Origin: Planctomycetota bacterium
GTDB lineage: Bacteria > Planctomycetota > UBA1135 > GCA-002686595
Direction of reading: 5' to 3'
NCBI GenBank assembly: GCA_028823185.1
Contig: JAPKBY010000083.1
Location: forward strand, 1-7,121
DNA length: 7,121 bases
Part shown: positions 1-5,915 of the stretch, one piece after another
How the letters are laid out: every line of letters starts with the position of its first letter
Numbering within the stretch: position 1 is the stretch's first letter
Program-made: the position numbers and the translations under genes
Notes under the pieces: generated by a model
What the model was told of the DNA's origin: nothing
Seen by the model: only the letters and a program-made list of their open reading frames with translations
The model's database searches: none

Positions 1-254
1 AAGACCTCGACTCGTTCACGCGCCGTCTCAGTCACTGCCTCAAAAGCAGCCATCCGGAGACCCTGATCAGCTTCAGATAGCCGAGCTGCCCACAGCTCCG
101 CATCAAAGGGAGCGCCCCCAAAAGAGACCTCTTCCTCACATTCAATCACAGTCAGGGGCACCGCTTGAGGGGGCGTCTTCATGTCCGTCTCCTGCGCTTG
201 GAGACTCTGAAGGGCGAGGAGAAGAGGTGTCAAAGCGAGCGTGAGCTTCTTCAT
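1..254 (-). CDS. Exported protein of unknown function, N-terminal part only (cut by window edge)
   Basis: An open frame begins with ATG at 254 on the minus strand and runs off the left edge, giving 84 complete codons. The first 20 or so residues form a typical Sec signal peptide: MKK, then a leucine/alanine-rich core (LTLALTPLLLAL), then a likely cleavage site after LQA near residue 20. No lipobox cysteine is seen. The mature part starts with a short linker (about residues 21-45), followed by a sequence that looks helical (LWAARLSEADQGLRMAAFEA, about 54-73). It faintly recalls a HEAT-like or similar helical repeat, but too little is visible to name a family. The start is supported by GGAG nine bases upstream. 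The gene lies 48 bp downstream of the anti-sigma gene on the same strand, so it is probably co-transcribed and may act in the same envelope pathway. That role is inferred from position only. Confidence 0.75.
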   Translation of the reverse strand, partial: MKKLTLALTPLLLALQSLQAQETDMKTPPQAVPLTVIECEEEVSFGGAPFDAELWAARLSEADQGLRMAAFEAVTETARERVEV

Positions 255-263
255 GCGACGAGA

Positions 264-267
264 CTCC
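264..267 (-). promoter_or_regulatory. Ribosome binding site of the exported-protein gene
   Basis: GGAG on the minus strand, nine bases before the ATG at 254. It supports that start codon. Its GG overlaps the edge of the CCATATATGG palindrome at 266-275, so anything binding or folding that palindrome could mask it (inference). Confidence 0.5.
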
Positions 268-275
268 ATATATGG
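266..275. repeat. 10-bp perfect palindrome CCATATATGG
   Basis: CCATATATGG equals its own reverse complement. It sits between the anti-sigma stop and the next start codon, in an AT-rich patch unlike the GC-rich surroundings. It could be a protein-binding site or chance; no known bacterial operator is recognised. Confidence 0.4.
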
Positions 276-278
276 AAG

Positions 279-296
279 CGAGAGCATCAGCTCTCG
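279..296 (-). other. Intercistronic hairpin, 7-bp perfect stem with 4-nt loop
   Basis: CGAGAGC (279-285) and GCTCTCG (290-296) are exact inverted repeats around a 4-base loop. The element begins just 7 bases after the anti-sigma stop codon, within the 48-bp gap to the exported-protein gene. No T-run follows on the minus strand, so it does not look like a full intrinsic terminator. A role in mRNA processing, in stability, or in lowering expression of the downstream gene is possible. Confidence 0.5.
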
Positions 297-302
297 AGGG
301 GA

Positions 303-893
303 TCAGCGGATTTTGATCATGCCGGCAGCGCTATTGCCACCCGGAGTTTGCAAAGGGGTCGCGACCTCTCCGATGCTGCCTAAGCCAAAGATCTCTGCTC
401 CCTCACTGAGAGCGAGCTCATCTGTCATGAGCGGGCGCAGCGGCGAAGACCTCGTCGGGAGTACGTCTAAAACGACAGCGGGCGGAGTTGAGCTCTCAAG
501 CACCAGATCGCCTCCTGTTTCAACAGGACGACTAAGCTCTGCATTCCAAAGAAGGATGCCGAAGCAGGCGAGGACAGCCGCTGCTGCTAGGCCACGAAAA
601 CGGTAGACAGGAGCGATCGGGGCCGCGGCGCCCAAACGCCCTTCAGCAGCGAGAGCAGCTCGAACATCAGGCCAAAGGCCGGGGGCACCCACATCTTCAC
701 CCAAGGTCAAGAAGGCTTGGCGAGCGCACTCCAGGGCCGCGAACTCGCCAGCGCAGGAGACGCAGCCGCTGAGGTGCTGCGTGAACTGCGCCTCAACAGA
801 GCCCCCTTCTTCACCGGAGAAGAGCTCCCCACCCACGAAGAGGGGCAGGTCGGCGAGGATCTCCTCGCAGGTCATTTGGGGGTCAGTGTTCAT
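303..893 (-). CDS. Membrane-anchored zinc-binding (ZAS/zf-HC2 type) anti-sigma factor
   Basis: This 196-residue protein has the layout of ECF anti-sigma factors. The cytoplasmic N-terminus carries the zinc-binding anti-sigma signature H40-x3-C44-x2-C47 (QHLSGCVSC), with a further cysteine at C9 (MTCEEI) as the usual fourth ligand. A linker follows, then one membrane segment at about residues 101-117 (GLAAAAVLACFGILLW), then a roughly 75-residue periplasmic tail with no recognisable domain. In this family the N-terminal domain clamps the cognate sigma factor at the membrane until an envelope signal releases it, usually by proteolysis; no protease gene is visible here. The ATG overlaps the sigma stop codon by 4 bp (ATGA), which implies translational coupling and near-equal synthesis of the two. 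A second methionine at residue 7 is a less likely start, since it would shorten the region before C9. Confidence 0.85.
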   Translation of the reverse strand: MNTDPQMTCEEILADLPLFVGGELFSGEEGGSVEAQFTQHLSGCVSCAGEFAALECARQAFLTLGEDVGAPGLWPDVRAALAAEGRLGAAAPIAPVYRFRGLAAAAVLACFGILLWNAELSRPVETGGDLVLESSTPPAVVLDVLPTRSSPLRPLMTDELALSEGAEIFGLGSIGEVATPLQTPGGNSAAGMIKIR

Positions 894-1681
894 ACTTCAT
901 CACCGGGGAATTCATCCTCAGCAACATCCTTTACGAACCCTTTAGAGCGGGTGTTAGCGGAGTCTTCAAGAGCATTCTGATTCCCTTCAAGACTTCGTTG
1001 GCGACGCTCCCACTCTTCCTGGAAGAGCTTACGTCCCCTGTGAAGTCGCCAGCGAACGGTGACGTTGGTCGCTCCGACGATCTCAGCGATCTCGGCGCAG
1101 GAGAGCCCTTCCAGCTCCCTCAACACCATCACTGAGCGAAAGTGCGGGGCGAGAGCATCAAGGCACTCGCGCACCTCGCTGACAGTCTCATCTCGAATCA
1201 CGCCGGCGCTGGGGTCCTCTACGCTCTCGTCGACGAGCTCAGGGGCTTGGCTCTCTTCATCATCCAGCGCACCGCCGCGAGCCACGACGCGGCGTTTACG
1301 CAAATGGTCGATAGCCAAGTTCGTGACGATGCGATGCAACCAGGTCGTGAAGGCATAGCCAAAGTCAAAGCGCTCGATGCTGCGGAAGACCCGCAAAAAG
1401 GCCTCCTGTGCTACATCCCTAGCGTCTTCTTCATTAGAGAGCAGACCTCGGGCGATCCGATAAGCGCGCACCTCATGCCTGCGAACGAGCCACGCGAAGG
1501 CCTCCTCATCACCGAGTTGAGCACGACGGATCCAGCTCTTCTCCTCAGCTGCAGCGCGTGCCTTCTCGTCAATCGGATCTACCTCTTTCAGCGCGGACAC
1601 GTCCACGGCAAGAGGGCCATCAGGCCTCCCCTTCTCCCCTGATGACTCAGAGGCGGGGTGATCGGGAGCTATTTTGTCCAT
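890..1681 (-). CDS. ECF-family (sigma-70 group 4, RpoE-like) RNA polymerase sigma factor
   Basis: The protein has 263 residues from the ATG chosen here. Sigma region 2 spans about 51-131: it starts IRRAQLGDEEAFAWLVRRHE, has the core-binding helix DARDVAQEAFLRVFRSIERF (from 86), and the -10-recognising part TWLHRIVTNLAIDHLRKRR. Region 4 spans about 168-225, with a helix-turn-helix at 194-217 (SCAEIAEIVGATNVTVRW, then RLHRGR) that reads the -35 element. Regions 1.1 and 3 are absent, as expected for ECF factors. It carries about 48 polar residues before region 2 and an acidic tail of about 38 residues, making it longer than the usual 170-200. The start is uncertain: the frame stays open to an in-frame ATG at 1702 and a TTG at 1744, and none of the three has a well-placed ribosome binding site. 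ATG at 1681 (MDKIAPDHP) is preferred on sequence character. The anti-sigma gene overlaps its end by 4 bp. Confidence 0.88.
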   Translation of the reverse strand: MDKIAPDHPASESSGEKGRPDGPLAVDVSALKEVDPIDEKARAAAEEKSWIRRAQLGDEEAFAWLVRRHEVRAYRIARGLLSNEEDARDVAQEAFLRVFRSIERFDFGYAFTTWLHRIVTNLAIDHLRKRRVVARGGALDDEESQAPELVDESVEDPSAGVIRDETVSEVRECLDALAPHFRSVMVLRELEGLSCAEIAEIVGATNVTVRWRLHRGRKLFQEEWERRQRSLEGNQNALEDSANTRSKGFVKDVAEDEFPGDEV

Positions 1682-1749
1682 AAGGCTTCGCACACAGAGC
1701 ATACGCCGGCCAGAGCCGAGAGGTTGGCGATCCTTCCCATACAAGAACG

Positions 1750-1782
1750 AAGCTCAGGTCCTACTAGGCCAAAGCTCAGGTC
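1750..1782. repeat. 11-bp direct repeat flanking a small dyad, across the accA stop codon
   Basis: AAGCTCAGGTC occurs exactly at 1750-1760 and again at 1772-1782, a period of 22 bp (about two helical turns). Between them lies CCTACTAGG (1760-1768), an inverted repeat around one central base. The copy at 1772-1782 includes the accA stop codon (1776-1778); the other lies just upstream of the sigma gene. Same-face spacing would suit a dimeric regulator, but chance cannot be excluded. Confidence 0.4.
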
Positions 1783-2792
1783 TTTGCAGCCCCAGAGGCC
1801 GGAAAGCGGCCTGAGATCGCCCCTAAATGGCGATATTTATCTCTCCGGCGAGAGATCAGCTCTCCCCGTGGGATCTCTGAGAGCTTCGTGAGCTCTGCGA
1901 GCAAGACCTCGCGCATCTTCTGAATCGCGCCCTGCCGATCTCGGTGAGCGCCGCCCCTTGGCTCATCGATCACGCCATCTACGACCCCAAGCTCCATCAG
2001 GTCAACCGAAGTCAATTTCAGAGCGGTGGCTGCATCCGGCGTGCGTGAGCCGTCCTTCCAGAGGATCGCGGCGCACCCCTCAGGGCTGATCACCGAGTAG
2101 TAGGCGTACTCCATCATGAGGACTCGGTCTCCAACACCGATCCCCAAAGCTCCGCCAGATCCCCCCTCGCCAATGACGACAGAGAGAATAGGTACGTCCA
2201 AGTGGAACATGCCGAGGATGCTCTCAGCGATCGCGCCCGCCTGGCCTCGCTCCTCTGCGCCGATACCCGGATATGCGCCAGGGGTGTTGATCAAGGTGAC
2301 GATCGGCAAGCCCATCCGAGCAGCCAATTGCATCTTCCGGAGCGCCTTCCTGTAGCCCTCTGGATGAGCACATCCGAAGTTACATGCGAGGCGCTCTTTC
2401 ATCGTTCGGCCCTTTCGGTGCCCTACGAGGAGAAAGCGCTGCTCTCCGATCCTCGCGAAGCCCGTCACCATGGCGTGGTCGTCCCCAAAGGTCCGATCAC
2501 CATGCAACTCAAAGAAGTCATCGAAGGCTCCGGCGATGTAATCACTGGTCACTGGCCGCTCTGGGTGTCTCGCGACGTTCACCCGATCCCAAGGTGAGAG
2601 CTCAGCGTAGGTCTCCTCGATGGAAGCATGAATGCGATCACGTAGCGCAGCGATCTCTCTAGAGACGTCCAAGTTCGAGCGATCCGAGAGATCTTCGAAC
2701 TCGCGAAGTTGAGACTCCAACTCCTGAATTGGACGCTCAAAGGCCATCGGCCCAGCGCTGTTTTCCTTTCGTTTCTCTTCGCTCTGGCTCAA
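1776..2792 (-). CDS. accA: Acetyl-CoA carboxylase, carboxyltransferase subunit alpha
   Basis: Together with AccD (not in this window), AccA moves the carboxyl group from biotin on AccB to acetyl-CoA, making malonyl-CoA, the committed step of fatty acid synthesis in the cytoplasm. The 338-residue product matches the family along its length (E. coli AccA is 319). Visible blocks are the N-terminal helix with FERPIQELESQLREFE (18-33), ELHGDRTFGDD (95-105), GHRKGRTMKERLACNFGCAH (124-143), NTPGAYPGIGAEERGQ (169-184) and GEGGSGGALGIGVGDRVLMM (208-227). These last two form the crotonase-fold active-site loops. SVISPEGCAAILWKD (233-247) is also typical. The start is TTG at 2792, chosen because AGAAGGA lies five bases upstream; ATG at 2747 (residue 16) would give a more family-typical N-terminus but has no well-spaced ribosome binding site. 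No frameshift or missing motif is seen. It is the first gene of the minus-strand block. Confidence 0.97.
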   Translation of the reverse strand: MSQSEEKRKENSAGPMAFERPIQELESQLREFEDLSDRSNLDVSREIAALRDRIHASIEETYAELSPWDRVNVARHPERPVTSDYIAGAFDDFFELHGDRTFGDDHAMVTGFARIGEQRFLLVGHRKGRTMKERLACNFGCAHPEGYRKALRKMQLAARMGLPIVTLINTPGAYPGIGAEERGQAGAIAESILGMFHLDVPILSVVIGEGGSGGALGIGVGDRVLMMEYAYYSVISPEGCAAILWKDGSRTPDAATALKLTSVDLMELGVVDGVIDEPRGGAHRDRQGAIQKMREVLLAELTKLSEIPRGELISRRRDKYRHLGAISGRFPASGAAKT

Positions 2793-2980
2793 GGTGATCC
2801 TTCTCGCCTCTCAGCGGTTCAGCGAGCTGAGCTCACCGCCCCGGTCAGGCTCCACACATCGTGTTCTGCCTCGGGTAGACGCGCAAGAAGAAAGGACCGC
2901 AGCATCCTTCGGGGATTCCACCGCTTGGGTTGGTAGCATGGCCGCTCTTAGATCGCCAACGACACCCAAGCAGCACAACC
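2793..2980. promoter_or_regulatory. Divergent intergenic region between accA and purL
   Basis: The 188-bp region should contain the promoters of both blocks. I cannot assign convincing -35/-10 pairs on either strand; TAGCAT at 2934-2939 is a weak -10-like match toward purL, without a good -35. A dyad lies at 2814-2839: outer arms GCGGT/ACCGC, inner arms GAGC-TGA-GCTC (2824-2834), and the 8-bp palindrome TGAGCTCA (2828-2835). It sits 22-47 bases upstream of the accA start codon and could be an operator. No riboswitch-like structure was recognised ahead of the purine genes. Confidence 0.4.
2798..2804 (-). promoter_or_regulatory. Strong ribosome binding site deciding the TTG start of accA
   Basis: AGAAGGA on the minus strand with the core AAGGA (2798-2802) five bases before the TTG at 2792. 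It is among the best-placed Shine-Dalgarno matches in the window and makes TTG more likely than the in-frame ATG 45 bases further in. Confidence 0.65.
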
Positions 2981-5908
2981 GTGGACAGCACAACCGCCCC
3001 CCTGCCCGACGCCTGGCGCGTCGAAGTCTTCCGTCGCCCCCCCGTGGACGATCCCGAGGCCAATCACCTCCTCGGAGCCGTCAAAGAGCTCGGGATCGAG
3101 GGTCTATCCAGCGCCCGAGTCGGGCACGGATATCTGCTCCCTCCTGCCCTCTCGCCTGAGGAGGCCGGTCGGATCGCCACCGAACTCCTCGCAGATCCCG
3201 TCCTAGACGAGATCACGCTCTACGCTCCGCGACAGGAACCCAAAAAGAATTCGAGCGCGAGGCGAGTCCTCGTCGCAAAGAAGGCCGGAGTCATGGACCC
3301 GGTCGCCATGACGATCACGCGCGCGCTTGAGCGCAATGATCTCGGAGGAGATCAACGCGAGCCCTATGTCTCGACCTTCACTGCTTATGAGCTCGAAGGG
3401 GACGCCTCGAACAATGACATCGCCGAGATCGCGCGAAAGATCCTAGGCAATGAGACGATCGAAGATGTGCTCTTGGATTCAGAGTCGCTGCCCTATGGAC
3501 CGCCAGCCGAGGGCCCTGTGCACGGTCGCGTTGAGGTGCCAATCCTAGAAGCTAGCGATGAAGCGCTGATGAAGCTCAGCACGGACGGCTGCCTCTCTCT
3601 CAATCTCATCGAGATGCTAGAGATCAAAGCGCACTACAAAGAGGCCGGCCGCGAGCCCAGCGCATGCGAGCTCGAGACGATCGCCCAGACCTGGAGTGAG
3701 CACTGCAAGCACAAGACCTTCGCCGGCATCATCGAGATGGACGGCGAGCGCATCGACAACCTGCTGAAGACCACCATCAAGCGGGCGACCGAAGAGCTCG
3801 ACAAGCCGTGGTGCATCAGCGTCTTCCACGACAACGCAGGCATCATCGAGTTTGACCCCGAGTCAGGCTGGGACCTCTGCTTCAAGGTTGAGACTCACAA
3901 CCACCCGAGCGCCATCGATCCCTACGGCGGCGCGGGCACCGGAATCGGCGGAGTGATCCGTGACATCCTCGGCGTCGGACTCGGCGCGCGACCGATCGCG
4001 AACACGGACAGCTTCTTCGTCGGCCCCCTCGACATGCCACGGGAGGACGTCCCCAAGGGCTCCATGCACCCCCGACGCATCCTGCGAGGGATCGTCGCTG
4101 GCGTCCGAGACTATGGCAACCGTATGGGCATCCCGACCGTCTCTGGTGGGGTTTGGGTCGATCCGCGCTATGTCGGAAACCCTCTGGTCTACGCCGGAAC
4201 CGTCGGACTCATCCCCCGCTCCTGCGCGGACAAGGAGGTCCACCCAGGCGACATCATCTTCGTCGCCGGGGGTCGCACAGGACGCGACGGAATTCACGGC
4301 GCGACCTTCTCTTCAGCAGAGCTAACCGAAGACTCAGACGTCGTCTCCTCGGCGGCTGTTCAGATCGGAGACGCCATCACGGAGAAGCGTGTCCTGGATG
4401 CGCTCTTACGCGCCCGTGACCTAGGCCTCTATCGCGCTGTCACAGATTGCGGAGCTGGTGGATTCTCCTCTGCCGTCGGCGAGATGGGCGAAAAGTGCGG
4501 CGCAGACGTGACGCTCGACTCGGTGCCCCTCAAGTACGCAGGGCTCTCACCCGAAGAGGTCTGGATCTCAGAAGCTCAAGAGCGAATGGTCTTCGCCGTC
4601 CCGCCTGAAAACCTAGAAGCATGCCGCGCTGTCTTTGAAGCAGAGGGCTGCGAGACAGCCGATATCGGAACCTTCACAGACACCGGTCGCCTCATCCTGC
4701 GTTGGCATGAAGAGGTCGTCGCCGACATGTCGATGAGCTTTCTTCACGATGGCACGCCGAGACCGACGAGAAAGGCTGAGTGGAATCCGCCCTCGATCAA
4801 AGACCCCGGACTCGAGCGCCTCAGTGATGCCGGTGACGCAAACGACGCCCTCGTCCGATGCCTCGCTCACCCCGACGTAGCGAGCAAGGAGTGGATCGTC
4901 AGGCAGTATGACCACGAGGTCCAAGGGACCAGCGTCATCAAGCCCTTCGTCGGAACGCGCGCGGACGGACCGAGCGATGCAGCGGTCCTTCGGCCGCTCG
5001 ACAGCACGGACGCAGGTTGCGCGATCTCTTGTGGAGCCAACCCTCGCTATGGCGTCCTTGACCCCTACCGGATGGCGCTCGCCGTCATCGATGAGGCTCT
5101 TCGCAACTCAGTCGCGGTAGGAGGAGACCCAGACCACACGGCGATCCTCGACAACTTCTCATGGGGTAACTGCGACAAACCCGATCGCCTCGGCTCTCTA
5201 GTCCTCGCTTCAAAGGCCTGCTATGACGCCGCCATGGCGTACAGCACCCCATTCATCAGCGGCAAGGACAGCCTCAACAACGAGTATCGAGTCGGAGATG
5301 AGACCATCTCCATCCCTCCGACCCTCTTGATCTCAGCCCTCGCGAAGGTTCAAGACGTCAAGCGAGCTATGACGATGGACCTCAAGCAGGCGGGGAACTC
5401 CATCTACCTCGTCGGCAACACGAGCGCGGAGCTTGGCGGCTCCGTCCTCTTCGATGTCAATGGCACTGCAGGCGGAACAGTCCCCGCTCCCGATCTCGCG
5501 CTAGCCCCCAAGTTGATGCGGGCGCTCGCTTCGGCGATCGCAGGCGGAAGACTGCGCGCCTGTCACGACCTCTCGGAGGGCGGACTAGCTGTCGCAGCCG
5601 CCGAGTCTGCGTTCTCAGGAGACCTCGGCGCAGAGCTCGATCTGAGTTCACTCAGCGCAGACTTCGATGACGGCTATGACAGGGACGCGACGCTGCTCTT
5701 CTCAGAGTCATGCACGCGCTGGATCGTGGAGGTCGCCCCCTCAGAAGAGGACAGCTTCCGCTCTTGCCTTGAAGGGCTACCCGTCCAACACATCGGCCGC
5801 GTCACGGAGTCGCCAAAACTCGTGATCCGGGGAGCAGAGCGCGCGACCCTCCTCGACATCTCAATAGACGATCTACGCGCAGCGCACCAATCTGGCTTCC
5901 AAGGCTAA
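2981..5908 (+). CDS. purL: Phosphoribosylformylglycinamidine (FGAM) synthase subunit PurL with N-terminal tandem PurS-like domains
   Basis: PurL converts FGAR, ATP and ammonia to FGAM, step four of purine synthesis; ammonia comes from PurQ, encoded next. The product has 975 residues, between three-subunit-type PurL (about 740) and single-chain PurL (about 1300). Residues about 13-83 (VEVFRRPPVDDPEANHLLGA onward) and 94-166 (VLVAKKAGVMDPVAMTITRA onward) each resemble PurS. The FGAM-synthase linker follows (193-249) with TWSEHCKHK at 237-245. Two AIRS-type halves then follow, roughly 285-575 and 660-945. Key motifs are KVETHNHPSA (302-311, catalytic-site histidine), DCGAGGFSSAVGEMG (489-503) and SGKDSLNNEY (760-769). 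No glutaminase domain is present; the protein ends at the second AIRS half. The start is uncertain: GTG at 2981 is preferred because homology begins soon after it; TTG at 2930 would add 17 residues. Neither has a clear ribosome binding site. Confidence 0.96.
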   Translation: MDSTTAPLPDAWRVEVFRRPPVDDPEANHLLGAVKELGIEGLSSARVGHGYLLPPALSPEEAGRIATELLADPVLDEITLYAPRQEPKKNSSARRVLVAKKAGVMDPVAMTITRALERNDLGGDQREPYVSTFTAYELEGDASNNDIAEIARKILGNETIEDVLLDSESLPYGPPAEGPVHGRVEVPILEASDEALMKLSTDGCLSLNLIEMLEIKAHYKEAGREPSACELETIAQTWSEHCKHKTFAGIIEMDGERIDNLLKTTIKRATEELDKPWCISVFHDNAGIIEFDPESGWDLCFKVETHNHPSAIDPYGGAGTGIGGVIRDILGVGLGARPIANTDSFFVGPLDMPREDVPKGSMHPRRILRGIVAGVRDYGNRMGIPTVSGGVWVDPRYVGNPLVYAGTVGLIPRSCADKEVHPGDIIFVAGGRTGRDGIHGATFSSAELTEDSDVVSSAAVQIGDAITEKRVLDALLRARDLGLYRAVTDCGAGGFSSAVGEMGEKCGADVTLDSVPLKYAGLSPEEVWISEAQERMVFAVPPENLEACRAVFEAEGCETADIGTFTDTGRLILRWHEEVVADMSMSFLHDGTPRPTRKAEWNPPSIKDPGLERLSDAGDANDALVRCLAHPDVASKEWIVRQYDHEVQGTSVIKPFVGTRADGPSDAAVLRPLDSTDAGCAISCGANPRYGVLDPYRMALAVIDEALRNSVAVGGDPDHTAILDNFSWGNCDKPDRLGSLVLASKACYDAAMAYSTPFISGKDSLNNEYRVGDETISIPPTLLISALAKVQDVKRAMTMDLKQAGNSIYLVGNTSAELGGSVLFDVNGTAGGTVPAPDLALAPKLMRALASAIAGGRLRACHDLSEGGLAVAAAESAFSGDLGAELDLSSLSADFDDGYDRDATLLFSESCTRWIVEVAPSEEDSFRSCLEGLPVQHIGRVTESPKLVIRGAERATLLDISIDDLRAAHQSGFQG

Positions 5909-5915
5909 TCAAGAC

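Noticed and set aside
279..296. Intrinsic terminator for the sigma/anti-sigma transcript
   Set aside because: The hairpin is real, but on the minus strand it is not followed by a T-run; it is recorded as an intercistronic hairpin instead.
1142..1642. 166-codon plus-strand open frame antisense to the sigma factor gene
   Set aside because: The minus-strand frame encodes clear sigma regions 2 and 4; the plus-strand product shows no family features.
2790..2802. Minus-strand bases AAGGATCACCTTG include GGATCACCT, as found at the 3' end of 16S rRNA
   Set aside because: The match is short, lies at the ribosome binding site and start of accA, and nothing else of an rRNA gene is present; it is coincidence.
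2793..2980. Purine riboswitch upstream of purL
   Set aside because: No three-way-junction pattern or conserved purine-riboswitch loop bases could be recognised in the leader.
2794..3159. 121-codon plus-strand open frame across the intergenic region into purL
   Set aside because: It is out of frame with purL, rich in Arg/Pro/Ser as expected for a shifted reading of GC-rich DNA, and overlaps the PurS-like start of PurL.
3863..4297. 144-codon open frame on the minus strand inside purL
   Set aside because: It lies antisense to the strongly conserved AIRS region of purL, has low-complexity composition typical of reverse-strand readings of GC-rich genes, and has no recognisable motif.
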